Assembly: GCA_033032865.1 (NCBI GenBank)
Contig: JAWHQI010000064.1
Coordinates: 7,502,001-7,566,000 of the forward strand
From: Dactylorhiza incarnata
Taxonomy: Eukaryota > Streptophyta > Magnoliopsida > Asparagales > Orchidaceae
Length of the DNA: 64,000 nt
Reading direction: 5' to 3'
Part shown: positions 43,567 through 55,432 of the stretch, one piece after another
Layout of the letters: every line of letters starts with the position of its first letter
Position numbering within the stretch: the first letter of the stretch is position 1
Notes under the pieces: model-generated
Databases searched by the model: none
What the model saw: the letters and a program-made list of their open reading frames with translations, nothing else
What the model was told of the DNA's origin: nothing
Translations under genes and position numbers: made by a program

Positions 43567-44862
43567 ATGGCGTCTCATGATCTCGCTTCTATTAGTGGGG
43601 TAAATTTTTATGAAGAAGGAAAATCACTAGCACCACCATTATTTGAAGGAAGAAACTTTAAATGATGAAAAATATTAATGGAAAATTTTCTTAAAGCTTT
43701 AGATGAAAAAGTTTGGAATATTACTATTAAAAAGCCACCTAGCGTATTAAATAAAAACGAAATGGTTTTAAATGCAAAATCTATGAATAGTCTATTTTGT
43801 GGGTTAGATCAAAATATTTCCAAACTCATTAATACTTTTCCTACTGCATATGAGATGAGGAATTTTCTTGAAATAACTTATGATTCTCCATCTACAGGCA
43901 TAAATGGAACACAAGAGGAGAAGGACATACAAGCATCCACCATAAGTCAAGGAGATCTCCCTTATTGCAAAACCATGGAAATCATGGAAATTGACTTAGA
44001 CGAAGAGAGCAATACATCAAGAGAAAAAGAAGATGAAATTTCATCTATGAAGGAGGAAGGCCTAGAAGACGGCGAAGGAACCTCATGTTCACATCTTGCC
44101 TCTTCCGATAGCGCTGTAAGAAAGTCTAATTCTTTTTCTTATTTCCATGTACAAAAAATTGCTAAACGTAGAATGAAGAAATTAAAAATTGCTAATAAGA
44201 GATTACGTTTAGAAAATAAAACTTTGAAAGCAAATTTGAATAAACAATCCAAAAAGGATGTGTTTGAATCTCAATCATGCTCTTCATTTGAAAACTATAC
44301 TCCTTATTTTGATTATAATAATATTAATGAAAAATTCAAGGATTTAGAAAAAGAACTTTTAATTTCAAAAGAACATAACGAAAAATTAATAAACGATAAT
44401 AGTATTCTCTCTCATAAACTAGAATCTTTAAAATCACTCTTTCAAAAAGGATTAAATAATTTTAAATATCTTATTTCTAGTTTATCATCAAACATGTGTA
44501 ATACTAGTATGTTAAAACATATTAAACATGCACCTAGTAGAATACTTAATCACACAAACATAATGAATTCTAACCCACATTATGTATCTCCCAAATTAAA
44601 TTCTAATGTGCACAAAATTCCTATGAAATATAATTTCAAAAATGATTATTATTTCAAACCTAAGTTTAATGAATATGGAAATTTGATGCATAATATTAAA
44701 TCTAAATATGAATGGAGACCCAAAATAAAAAATGAAACATTAACTCCACTTGAAAGAATTCATTCATTTTTGTCTCCCCAAAAATTATCACGCTATATTT
44801 GGGTGCCTAAAGAAACCGTTACACTTGGTTCCCTTTGGATACCCAAATCTCTCATCTACTAG
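43567..44862 (+). pseudogene. gag-like protein of the non-autonomous Copia
   Basis: ATG 43567 opens MASHDLASISGVNFYEEGKS and reads on to GRNFK, where two TGA codons follow (43663-43668), exactly where Copia gags have a conserved aromatic-tryptophan-lysine motif. After them the frame stays open for 395 codons (from ILMENFLKALDEKVW). It shows gag helices, an acidic linker (EIDLDEESNTSREKEDEISS), a basic coiled-coil part (AKRRMKKLKIANKRLRLENK) and an Asn/Lys-rich tail. No zinc knuckle is visible. An alternative start at ATG 43678 avoids the stops but loses the N-terminus. Apart from the double stop it is uninterrupted, which is unusual in this window. Confidence 0.72.
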
Positions 44863-47800
44863 TATCATCCATATGCATGAAGTAGAATATTTTCAAATTG
44901 AAATACACAAATTTCTACTTCATGATGTGCTTTAATGTCTTTTCTATTTTTTCTTTTTGTTTTTCTTTTTAAGCCATCATGTTATGGTCATCTTATATAT
45001 TATAGGAAATATGATCTTATCTCTTAAAACTTAATGAGTTTATAAATCAAATCAATCAAAATTCAAAATCATATTTTATTTTGATGACCTATCTATTATT
45101 CTAATATTCATTGCTTATAAATATCTTATATTATCCATATGAATCAATCTCTAAATTTGTTATGAGATATTTATCTAAATTATAAAGAAAATCACAAAAG
45201 ACATATTGAAAGATTAATTGTCTTAAATACTAATGCCACATGCACCACCATGATCTAGTGTTGTCCTTTGATAAAATTCTCTAAAATCGTATATCATAAT
45301 CAAACACAACTATCTCTATCACATGTATATGAATTATATGACAACAATTGACATTATAATTGTTTACCATGGTTGGTGTATTATGTGTGTATTGTGATTG
45401 ATTTCTAGTTTAGACCTTTGAATCATCTTGATATCAAATCAAATAGAATCGTCACTCCATTCTAGGTCTATAAGTTGAAACACTATCAAACCTTGGTATA
45501 ACATTAATCTCAAACTTATCATACTAACATTATCACCTAAAGAATATTTGTGTCTATGTTAGGCTTTATATATTTACCAAGACATACAGGCTGGGTATTC
45601 TCATCTAGGGCTTATCCATGGTATTCTTGTGCATGAACATTATGGTTAATTACTAAAGTCATGCAGATTTGATTTGTTCATTCATGTCATCTCATGCAAA
45701 GTTTAGTTGGTAAAGTCATATACAAAATCACTAATGTTTCATGAAATTTGCACTATCTAGACATTTCCTAAAAATTCTGAAATTTCAGCATGAAACTACT
45801 ATTGGGACACTTAATCAATACCAACAAACAAAAATTTCAAAATCATCAAAAATTGTGTACTGTTTCCCGCGCTAGCACTAACGCCGACGCTAGTGCACTT
45901 ATGTGTTTTTCTGTATTTTTAAAATTTTGAAAAATCCCTAAAAATATATTAATCTATATGTACTATTCATTTCTGCATTTTTGCTTTTATTATATTTTTG
46001 AAAAATCAAATACAAAAATACAAAAGCCAAATTACAAAAAAAAATTATATGTTTTGCCTTTGTGTTTTTTTGTCATTTGTTTAAATTCTATTTCTAAAAG
46101 CAAAAATCAAATACAAAAATATAAAACAAAAAATTATCAAAAATTGTTATTTTTGAACTTAACTTTTTACTTGTATCTTGCGAAAGGGTGATTTGGGCTA
46201 TCATCCCATCATATCACCTAGTACCGGGCGAACCTCTCACAGGGTAGACCTCGGGAAGTCCAAGATCAAATTATAAGAGTTCAAACTTTAAATTAAAATT
46301 ATTTTTCAAAAAATATTAAAAATATTGTATGGACTTTATTGTAAAAATCAAGCATGATTTAATCTATTATTTAGAACTTCTATAATGTTGCAATTTATCT
46401 TTTCAAACTACTTTGAACATTATTTTCATCATGCTTAGATATATCTATTAATATGTGCATCAATTATATTTTAAAGGTTGTGTAGAACTACGCTTAGCAT
46501 GCCTCTAAGTATGAGTAAATGTTTTATGTTTGATAATGATATTTATTCACTCACTTAGTTTTGGTATTGTCTACATATGTGCTTAATCTAAGAATGCTTG
46601 TGTATGTTTTGTATTAGTACAATGAATTAAAATTGCACAAGTATCTTACCTATACTCCTTTATTTGCACTTGTAAAAGTTAAGAAAAGTGGTTATGTTTT
46701 TCATAAATTATATTGGTTTGCAAAACAAGTGTATTCGGAGAACTTTGTACAAAACAAAAATCATAAAATAATGTGACAAAGATAACTCCACCAAGCACTA
46801 CTTGAACCTCCTGATAAGTCTTAATAAGCGTTGTGAGGTTGAGCACCTTGGAAAGAATAGTAAAGTTTCTTGTGCAAACCATATCTTTCTTTCAAAATAA
46901 AAACCACTTACTCTTAAGTACACTGGATCACTAGTTTCAATATTAAAATAAAATAAAATATGTGATCCCCCAAACACTACTTTGCACTCTGATAAGTCTT
47001 AATGAGCATTGTGTGTGCAAAGCACCTTGGTAGTTGTACTTTTTGTTTGTGCATTAAAGTGTGTGAAAGTAAAATTATTTGTGTTTTATTGTGCTCTTAC
47101 TTTACATATTTCTTGTATTTTTGATTAAAACATTTGTTTACTCTACTCAAAAATACACTTATATGCACATCATTATCTTCCATAACACTTTTTCTCATGA
47201 GTATTGGATCCTAATGCTAATTTTATCCTACTCTTTATTTATGAAATGCACTAGATAACCTAGCATGCTTTCTACAATGTTTGGTATGTTTTGAAATTGT
47301 GAATTAAAGTAACATTGTAGTAATCTCTTTTTTATAACATTATTTCATGCTTGGTTCCTTTATTGTAAAACTTAAAGATTTTAATTGAAAAATGATTTAC
47401 AAAAACATCTTCTTTTTTGAAATTTAACTCATATATTTTTTATGGATCATCATTGATTACAATAAGATGTTTCTTGTATTTCTATAAGTCTTCCGCATCA
47501 TAACCATATAATTATTTTACCTTGCGCTTTCATGCTTACTTAAATTCTTATATTTTGTGTGCATCATCACTTGAATCTTAAAATTCCTTTCTTTCATCAA
47601 GTGGTAGACTTGCTTGGTAAACTTTATATTGGTTACTCTAAACATGAATACTTTTTTGCTAAAAACTCGGATTTATTTCTATGAAAATATTGTTATATTA
47701 AAAACACTAATTCATTAATGGATGTCAAAATAGCTATGTGAGTGTTTTCATAAATTCAAATAAAAATATAAACCCATAGGCTATGAACTTATCACTAAAT

Positions 47801-48578
47801 TTAAATACTTAATGTTTTCCAATAATTATTATCCATGATTACATATCTCACATAGCGGGGGCGTAGGGTTGTAGACATTAGATAACCTTATCTCTAGTCA
47901 TGTCTTGTCCTTAACCGGGGAGGGTTCCAGTGGGGCCTTGCGAGGCACTGGGGGGAAAGAGTGCTAGGTTAAGTTTCTGTCTAGTGTTTGCATATGGGAC
48001 TAACACCCCAACCTACGGCATGTTTGCAGCTCCTCATGACCATCCGTCACTTAGTACGGGGCTAGGGTGTAGACATATTATCTGGGCAGATTGGTTATTT
48101 GGAAATCATTACCTTTTATGCTTAAAACTCTTATATAATGTTGATTACTTGGCAAATGTTATATTGTTCATCCTTAAGCTAAACACTCTGATCTATCTCT
48201 ATAAAAACTATTCTAAAAATTCCTTATCATTTCATTCTCTCTAAAAGCTCGATCATGTCTTTATCTTCTAATCAAAACTTTTCTGTGTTTTGTCTCCTTA
48301 CCCACTTTTGCTAATAACAAAAGGGGGAGAACTAACATGATAAATATAATCCACTATCAAAATAGAAACTACCATGATTAATTAAAGATGATAGCTTATA
48401 TATTAGGGGAGCATTCACTTAGGGGGAGCATGTATTTAGGGGGAGCAATTCTAAATGCTAAAATCGATAATTATCTTAAGTCATCACTCTCACACACACA
48501 CAAGTAAGTTTCATCATGCTTATATATTAATGCTTTGATTTATCATTAATGGATTTGTTATTATCAAAAGGGGGAGTT
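44863..48578 (+). other. Non-coding interior of the gag-only Copia
   Basis: 3.7 kb, AT-rich, no polymerase domain in any frame. A block at about 46190-46262 ending CCTCGGGAAGTCCAAGAT resembles 11465-11530 of the Tekay LTR. 45870-45900 has CGCTAGCAC words. Three GGGGGAGCA words (48407-48445) lie near the PPT. Confidence 0.6.
48564..48578 (+). other. Polypurine tract of the gag-only Copia
   Basis: TCAAAAGGGGGAGTT lies directly before the LTR start TGTTGGAACA. Confidence 0.88.
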
Positions 48579-49754
48579 TGTTGGAACATGGTCTTCCGCA
48601 TCTCCTTGGTTTGATAATAACAAATCCTATGTGTATTTGATCTTGTGTGTTTAAGTGTGCAGGATAACAAGTTCATAGGACTCAAGGATAACATAAGAAG
48701 GTTGCGCCCAAGTTTGAAGCGAAAATTCAAAACTGGCCGCTATAGCCGGCGGTAGCTCCAGCAGTAGCTGCTAGAGCAGGCGGTAGCGGTAGCGCTAGCG
48801 CAGGCCCTAGCGCAAAACAGAAGAAGAATCTTGGCAGGTTTCCTTGGAATAAAAGATTCGCACACACAGAATATTGCCTAATCTGAGATAGCGTCGGCGG
48901 TAGCGATAGCGCTAGCTCAAAACACAAGAGGAATCTCAGCAGAGTTGCCACGGATTGAAGATTCTGCCGCGCAGAATATGTCCTAAAATGGGATAGCGCC
49001 GGAGGTAGCACTAGCACAGGCGCTAGCACTGAGTCTATAAAAAGGACATCTTGGCTCCGACTTCCTAAGCCTCTTGAGATCCAGATTTCCAGAGCTTCGT
49101 GCCACAACAGAGAGAGGAAGGTTCAGAGATATACTCCCACAAATCCATAAAGACTAAAGGAGATCCGTGGAGAAGATTTCAACATGCATCATCATCGTGA
49201 TGAAAGACCGCATCGACTACGATCATACCCTGCGTCTTCGTCTACTTCTCCAAGAGATCTACATAGAGGGAGTTTTTATATTATTGTCTTTTTATTTCAT
49301 ATCGTTTCTGTAATCATTTAGTGAATTCGCCTCGTGTTGGCGACTAGGTCTGGGTAGGACTTAGGGCTGAATTCGCCTCGTGTTGGCGACTAGGTCTCGG
49401 GAGTAGGTCTAGGGGGTGCTCGAGGCCATATCCGGGGAAGGGTTGGCTAGAGAGGCTTGAGGCCGAATCCGGGGAGGATCGGCTAAAGCCAATCGGTTCG
49501 TGGGGATACGAGTCGGTATAGAAAACAAAAAGAGTCTTTCTATTAGCTTTGATTTCTAGCTTCGATAAGAGATCAAGTTTTGTAATCATGCTTCTCAAGT
49601 TAATAAAATCATGTCTTTACTTTTACTTCACTTGATATGTCTTGATCTTCTTTAGTTTAATAATCAAAGCTTTCTCAAAGTTATTCAAAAGATATTATAA
49701 GTTTTTTAAAAACCCTTATTCACCCCCACTCTAAGGGCGCCTACCGATCCAACA
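48579..49754 (+). repeat. 3' LTR of the gag-only Copia
   Basis: It is the partner of 42349-43517 with scattered substitutions and small indels, including a longer GCGCTAGCGCAGGCCCTAGC stretch (about 48793). Confidence 0.9.
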
Positions 49755-52623
49755 TGTGTGACCATTGCCAACGGTGAGACAGCTGACGTGCTGAAGGTGG
49801 GGAACACAACTTTGTTGTTATCCTCAGGTAAGACTTTAACATTAAAGAATGTTAAGTTTATTCCTTCATTAGCTGCTAACTTAGTGTCTATTAGCTTACT
49901 TTGTGATGCTGGTATGTCTTTTACTTTCTGTAGCGGTAGAGTAACATTGTCAGTTAACTCACACTATTTTGGATGTGCCTACGTCCAAAATAGAATATAC
50001 AAATTAAGTCTAGCAAACGAAATAGTTCAACAAGTTCAAACAAACTTAGTTAGCCCTAAGACTCTACATGAGAGACTAGGACACGTAAACTATAGGAAAA
50101 TGTTCCAAATTGCTAGAACTCACCAGATAGCTTTAGACACTACAGTCAAAACTGATAAATGTGAAGTGTGTGCTCAGACTAAGATCACTAGGAGACCTTT
50201 TAGTGCGGTTACTAGGAGCACAACACCCTTAGAACAAAAACATTCCGACATATGTGACTTCAAAAGTTTTGTCACTAGAGGAGGCAGGAAGTATTTGATC
50301 ACCTTTATAGATGATTGTTCTAGGTTTTGTCACGTTTATCTCCTTAAAACTAAAGATGAAGCGTTTCAAAAATTTTGTATTTTCAAAACCAGGGTAGAAA
50401 ACCAATTAGGCATGAAAATCAAACGATTTAGAAGTGATAGAGGAGGAGAATATATGTCCAGTGAGTTCAAATGCTTCCTTGCCCAACATGAAATCATTGC
50501 AGAAACCACTGCTCCTTACTTGCCCCAGTCTAACGGCATAGCTGAGTGTAAAAATCGCACGTTAACAGATGTTAAACTCTATGCTCTTGACTGCAGGCAT
50601 GCCTTCCGCTTATTGGGGAGAAGCAGTCTTAGCTGCAAATCACATTTTGAATAAAGTTCCTCATGCCAAGTTAGAGGTTACACCCTACGAGCTTTGGTTT
50701 AAGAGACCCCCGTCTTTTACTAGACTTAAGACATGGGGCTGTATAGCCTATGTCAGGGTCCCTGACCCTAGACGGTCTAAGATTGGACCTAGGACCAATA
50801 CATGTGTCTACCTAGGTTGTGCTGAGGATAATGCTGCAGATAGATTCTTAGATATTTCTAATAACGTTGTTATAGAATCTAGGGATGTAGTGTTCTTTGA
50901 AGATAAGTTCCTCAAGGATAATAACCTGTCTCTCCCAGGTATGCAAGTAACTATTACTGAAGATGATCCTACTTCAGTACCGAGCATCTCCTATTCCATT
51001 TCGGTAGATAACTCTGGCCTAGAGTCAAGGAGAACTTCTCTAAGAGAGCGAATTCCCAGAACCTTCGATAGTGACTTTGTCACTTGCCACGTTGAGGCTG
51101 ATCCATCCACCTATAAGGACGCGATGAGATCCAGGGATTCCCTACTCTGGAAGGAAGCTATTGATGAAGAGATGAATTCTCTACTTCAGAATAACACCTG
51201 GACATTGGTTGATAAGCCAAAAGGGGCTAAAACCGTAGGGTGTAAGTGGATTCTGAAAAAGAAACTAAATCCTGATGGTAGCGTAGCTAAGTATAAAGCA
51301 CGCCTGGTGGCTAAAGGTTTCACACAAGTAAGCGGAGTAGATTATTTTGATGTCTACTCACCCGTGTGTCACTTAGCAACCATTAGGGCCCTCCTTGCCC
51401 TTGTGTCTATTGAGAACTTTATTGTTCATCAAATGGATGTTAAGACTGCGTTCTTGAACGGAGATCTGACCGAAGAGATCTACATGAGCCAACCTGAAGG
51501 TTTCATTGTAGACGATCACGAAATTAAAGTCTGTAAATTACTTAAATCTTTATACGGACTAAAGCAAGCACCAAAATTATGGCATGCGAAGTTCGACTAT
51601 AGTGTAAAGAACATGGGATTCATTTCGAGTCTCTCCGATAAATGTCTTTACATACGTAATAGATCGGATAAAGTCGCCATAATATGCTTGTACGTAGATG
51701 ATATGCTCATTCTAGGGTATGATCAATCCGAAGTGGATGACGTTAAGTCAGATCTAATAAAAGAATTTAGCATAAAAGACCTAGGTGTAGCTAACACTAT
51801 ACTAGGCATGCAAGTGAGCTTTGGGCAGACTGGCATCTCCCTAAGTCAAAGCCACTATATACAGTCCATGTTGGACACGTGGGGATACAGTGACAGTAGA
51901 GCATCTGAGACACCATACGACTACATTAACCGCCTAAAGCCCAATGAAGGAGCTATGGTTAGACAGTTAGATTATTCTAAACTGCTTGGTAGCCTCATGT
52001 ATGCTATGGTCTGCACTAGACCTGACATAGCCTTTACGGTCGGCATGTTGTGCAGATTCACTAATAATCCTGGCCAAGACCATTGGAACGCCTTAGATAG
52101 GCTCATGAGATACTTAAAGCACACCCAAAAGTATGCTTTAGTTTACACTGGTCATCCTTCAGTTCTTGAAGGTTATTCTGATGCATCATGGTGCTCGGAA
52201 TTAAACGACAGCAAGTCCACTAGTGGGTTTGTATTCACACTAGGAGGAGCAGCTGTAGCCTGGAAGTCCAAGAGGCAATCTTGTATTGCACTCTCTTCTA
52301 TGGAATCAGAACTCTACGCTCTTGCTGCAGCAGGCGAAGAAGCAGAGTGGTTAAGAGATTTGGTGATGGACATTCCTTTGTCGAGCCTGAAAATGAGTTC
52401 TGTTGCAGTTTACTGCGACAATCAGGCTACTAAAATGATTGCTACGAACACTTTGTTCAATGGCAAAAGAAGGCATCTCAGGCTGAAACAATCCTGGTTG
52501 ACCTCACTCACAAGTCAAGGGATTATGACCCTAATTGATGTGAGATCTAAATATAATGTTGCAGACGCCTTGACCAAAGGCTTGAATAGAGCTCTCACAA
52601 TAAAAACATCGGGGGAGATGTGA
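49755..52623 (+). pseudogene. pol of the plus-strand Copia: IN-RT-RH (one frameshift)
   Basis: It continues protease after the nested element (VTIANGETADVLKVGN). The pre-integrase zinc region has HERLGHVNYRK and CEVCAQTKITRRPF (about 50165). The integrase core has SDICDFKSFVTRGGRKYLIT, FIDDCSRF and APYLPQSNGIAE (about 50510). Near 50570 the frame shifts once. The following 680 codons are uninterrupted: RT from [20 protein letters not shown] (about 51198), YVDD at 51691-51702, [13 protein letters not shown]; then RNase H with SDASW (about 52177), MESELYAL (about 52300), YCDNQAT (about 52410) and the end [13 protein letters not shown]. Stop at 52621-52623. All catalytic residues of RT and RNase H are in place. 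Confidence 0.93.
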
Positions 52624-53434
52624 CTAAAGTTCATAGAAATATGAAACTTTCCTCCGCAGTTTATGTTTTGATAGTGAGAACCTATAGTCACAACATTCAA
52701 GCATCTAAATAACAGACTGAAAACCCCAAATAATTTCTTGATGAAAACCCAAGATGGTTAGATGTTTGTTATTGCACATTTGATAACTAAGCATCTTTCT
52801 CATTGTAAGTTGATTCGAAAATTATTCAACTGGGAATAGAAAGTCGTTGTAGTCGGTTATCTAACATTGATGATCATAACACATTATTCCACACCTGATA
52901 ATGTTGCAAACGTTGTTCTGTCATATCATTCAACTTTTGTTGATGAGGCACATAATGATCACTAATGGATATGATAACTGTTGATTTACAAAATCAACAC
53001 TAGACTGGTTCCTGCTAAACCAGATAGAGATGCTGACAATGTTACTTCACCATTGCTACAGGTTCTAAGCTCACTTATGTAAGAGCTAGTTCTCTTTATA
53101 CGTTACTGTATATGTTCATGAATTCATTGAGTTTTCTAACTAATGAAATTCCTTACAGGCTATGGTGGAGATGGAGGAGAGAGAGTAGTATTTGACACGG
53201 ATGCTGATGATCTACTAGACGAGTAGAATTATCATATATTTATCCCTGTCATTTTTTGATTTCATACTATTTGTTGAGTAGCACCTTTTATTCTGGATAT
53301 TTTGTGTAAAATCCTGTTGTTACTTATTGTGCTAACTCTCTTGTTTATGTTAAGTTGAAAACTCCTTTTTGTGCTTTTACTACTTTCTGCACTTCGAAAC
53401 GTATACGTTATTTGCCACAAATATAGGAGGAGAT
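52624..53434 (+). other. 3' untranslated part and PPT of the plus-strand Copia
   Basis: No coding sequence with a recognisable domain. It ends with ATAGGAGGAGAT (53423-53434), the polypurine tract before the LTR start TGTTAATG. Confidence 0.75.
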
Positions 53435-53608
53435 TGTTAATGTATATTTGGTCAAATAACGGGTTCGAAGGTATAACGGGTCAGTTGGGTACACTGATAC
53501 CCATCCCCGTAGGTACTCCTAGGGTTTTCCCTATAAATACCCGCTAGGGGCAACGGAGAGTTGATTCCACTTTGATCCTCCTCCGGATGCTTCGAGCAAA
53601 CATTCTCA
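53435..53608 (+). repeat. 3' LTR of the plus-strand Copia
   Basis: 174 bp; differs from the 5' LTR at four positions by eye and is followed by CTCTT. Confidence 0.92.
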
Positions 53609-53633
53609 CTCTTAACTTTCACTTGTATCTTAA

Positions 53634-53853
53634 GGCTTCGTTTGGCACGGTGGTGGCGGTCGTGAATGCCATGGTCGTGATCTGTAGTTCGTGAATGCCC
53701 GACCTCACCTAAAAAAAATCATGCATTTTATCCTCAAAACTAGTTTATTTTCTTTATAACGGTCATAACCTTTGTCTTGCCAAACACACATTCTATGATA
53801 ATGACGTTTTTGACCGAACTCACCGGAGCAAATAAGCCGCACCAAACGAAGTC
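53634..53853. mobile_element. Tourist-like MITE, 220 bp
   Basis: Ends GGCTTCGTTTGGCACGG and, reverse-complemented, GACTTCGTTTGGTGCGG. Flanks are TAA and TAG, an imperfect 3-bp duplication. No coding capacity. Confidence 0.68.
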
Positions 53854-53860
53854 TAGCTAA

Positions 53861-55326
53861 GGATCTGTTTGGGACAGCTCTAGCAGATGAAAAAGTTGTT
53901 GATCGAATAGAGCTTTTAGAATAGAGCTTTCAGAAAAACTCTGATAAGAGAGCTGCACACTGTTTGGAGAGTCTGTGCATAAGTGCTAATCGAATAAAGC
54001 TTTTTCATTTAAGCTGTTTGGTAGAACAACTGTATGCAAACAGTTTTTTTAAATAAAAATATTAAAATATAAAGATTGTGAAAACTCGTGCCTATCCCCG
54101 GCTAAACAAACACGCGCGTCCGGGCAAAAACTGGTTGCGCGGGCAAAAAACGGCCGTCCGGGCAAAAAACAAATGGTCGGGCAAAAAATGGCCGACCGGT
54201 AGAAAAACGGTCGCTCGGGCAAAAAATGGCCACATGTGCGAAAAACGGGCGCCTGGGTGAAAAACGCGCCTGGGCGAAAAAACGCACCGCGGGCAAAAAC
54301 AACCGCCCGAGAAAACAATGACCGCAAGGGCAAAAAAACGCGCATTAGGGCAAAAAATGCGCATTCGGGCGAAAAAACGGCGGCCCAGACAAAAAACGGC
54401 CGCCCGGGCAAAAAACATGCGCCCGGGGTAAATACGGCCGCCCGGGCAAAATACGAGCGCCCAGGCGAAATACGCCGCCCGGGCGAAATATGACTGCCCG
54501 GGCGAAATACTCCCGCACGGGCGAAATACGGTCGTTTAAACAAAAAATGGCCGCCCGGGCAAAAAATGGCCGACCGAGTGAAAAACGCGTTCCCGGGCAA
54601 AAAATGGTAGTTCGGGCGAAAAGCGACCGCCCGATCGAAAAACGACAGCCCGACCGAAAAGCTGAAGTTTGGTCGAAAACTGACCGCCCGATCGAAAAAT
54701 GGCAGCCCGATCGAAAAACTGCAGGTCGGGCGAAAAAACGGCCGCCCCGACAAAAAATAGCCGCCTGGGCGAAAAAACGGCCGCCTGGGCGAAATGCGAC
54801 CGCTCGGGCGAAAAACGGACTCCTGGGAGAAAAACGGCCGCCCGGGCGAAAATCAAATGCTCGAGTGAATAAACGGCCGCCGGGGCGAAAAACGCGCTCC
54901 CGTGCGAAAAAAACGGCCACCGGGCAAAAAACGCTCGCCCGGGCGAAAAAATGACTTCCCGGGGGAAAAGCGCGCTCCTGGGCAAAAAATGGTCACCTGG
55001 GCGAAAAACGGGCGCCCGACCGAAAAAGCGACCGTCCGGGCAAAAAATGAGTGTCCGCCCGAAAACGATAGCCCGACCGAAAATACATGCTCGGACGAAA
55101 GTGCTGGAGTGGTATGTAGTGAGATGAAGTTAATAAAATAGAAAATAGCTAAAAATAGAAAAAATGGTTTTTAGAAAGCTATGTTGGACTGACTTCTCAA
55201 AAAGTCTCTAAAACAGTTTATTTGAAGAAGCTATTTTCAAAAATCTATTCATTCAAACAACTATAAAATAGCTTTTGCTGTATGAATAGAACTCATTGAA
55301 CAAAAAAAACTATCCCAAACTGAGTC
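53861..55326. mobile_element. Tourist-like TIR element with GC-rich array inside
   Basis: Exact TAA duplication (53858-53860 and 55327-55329). Ends GGATCTGTTTGGGACAGCT and, reverse-complemented, GACTCAGTTTGGGATAGTT. AT-rich subterminal regions of about 200 bp flank a 1-kb array of 20-bp units (54110-55080). No transposase frame. The array probably expanded inside a much shorter MITE. Confidence 0.82.
54110..55080 (-). repeat. Array of about 48 units, GGGCGAAAAACGGCCGCCC type
   Basis: Units of 19-22 bp. On the minus strand they read GTTTTTCGCCCGGGCGGCC, the same core as the array at 17834-18905. Long open frames occur on both strands and reflect the unit, not a gene. Confidence 0.9.
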
Positions 55327-55432
55327 TAAATCAATCGTATCTTTATTTATGTTAGGTTTTTAACGGATTTAGATTTTATTCTACAGTTTTCTAAATTGGG
55401 GTCCCGATAAAAGTTGCACTCGATGTCATGGT

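Larger units (their letters stand above)
42349..49754 (+). mobile_element. Non-autonomous gag-only Copia element
   Basis: LTRs 42349-43517 and 48579-49754 (TGTTGGAAC to GATCCAACA) are flanked by TATGT and TGTGT, one mismatch. A textbook iMet primer site follows the 5' LTR and AAAAGGGGGAGTT precedes the 3' LTR. The 5-kb interior holds one gag-like frame (43567-44862) and no protease, integrase, RT or RNase H; the remaining 3.7 kb are AT-rich and non-coding. It would need pol in trans. The primer site and PPT resemble SIRE/Maximus-type Copia elements, but the lineage is not proven. Confidence 0.9.
40260..53608 (+). mobile_element. Plus-strand Ty1/Copia element with 174-bp LTRs, carrying a nested element
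   Basis: LTRs 40260-40433 and 53435-53608 differ at four positions by eye. They are flanked by an exact CTCTT duplication (40255-40259 and 53609-53613). The interior has a 0.9-kb leader, gag, protease, integrase, RT and RNase H, interrupted at 42349-49754 by a gag-only Copia. Besides that insertion, only two frameshifts (near 41850 and 50570) stand between it and an intact polyprotein, so it is the youngest autonomous-type element in the window. It is related to the minus-strand Copia at 21005-37678. Confidence 0.93.

Noticed and set aside
54049..55141. Long open frames on both strands over the second GC array
   Set aside because: The same array effect as at 17826-18931; the unit carries no stop codon in most frames.
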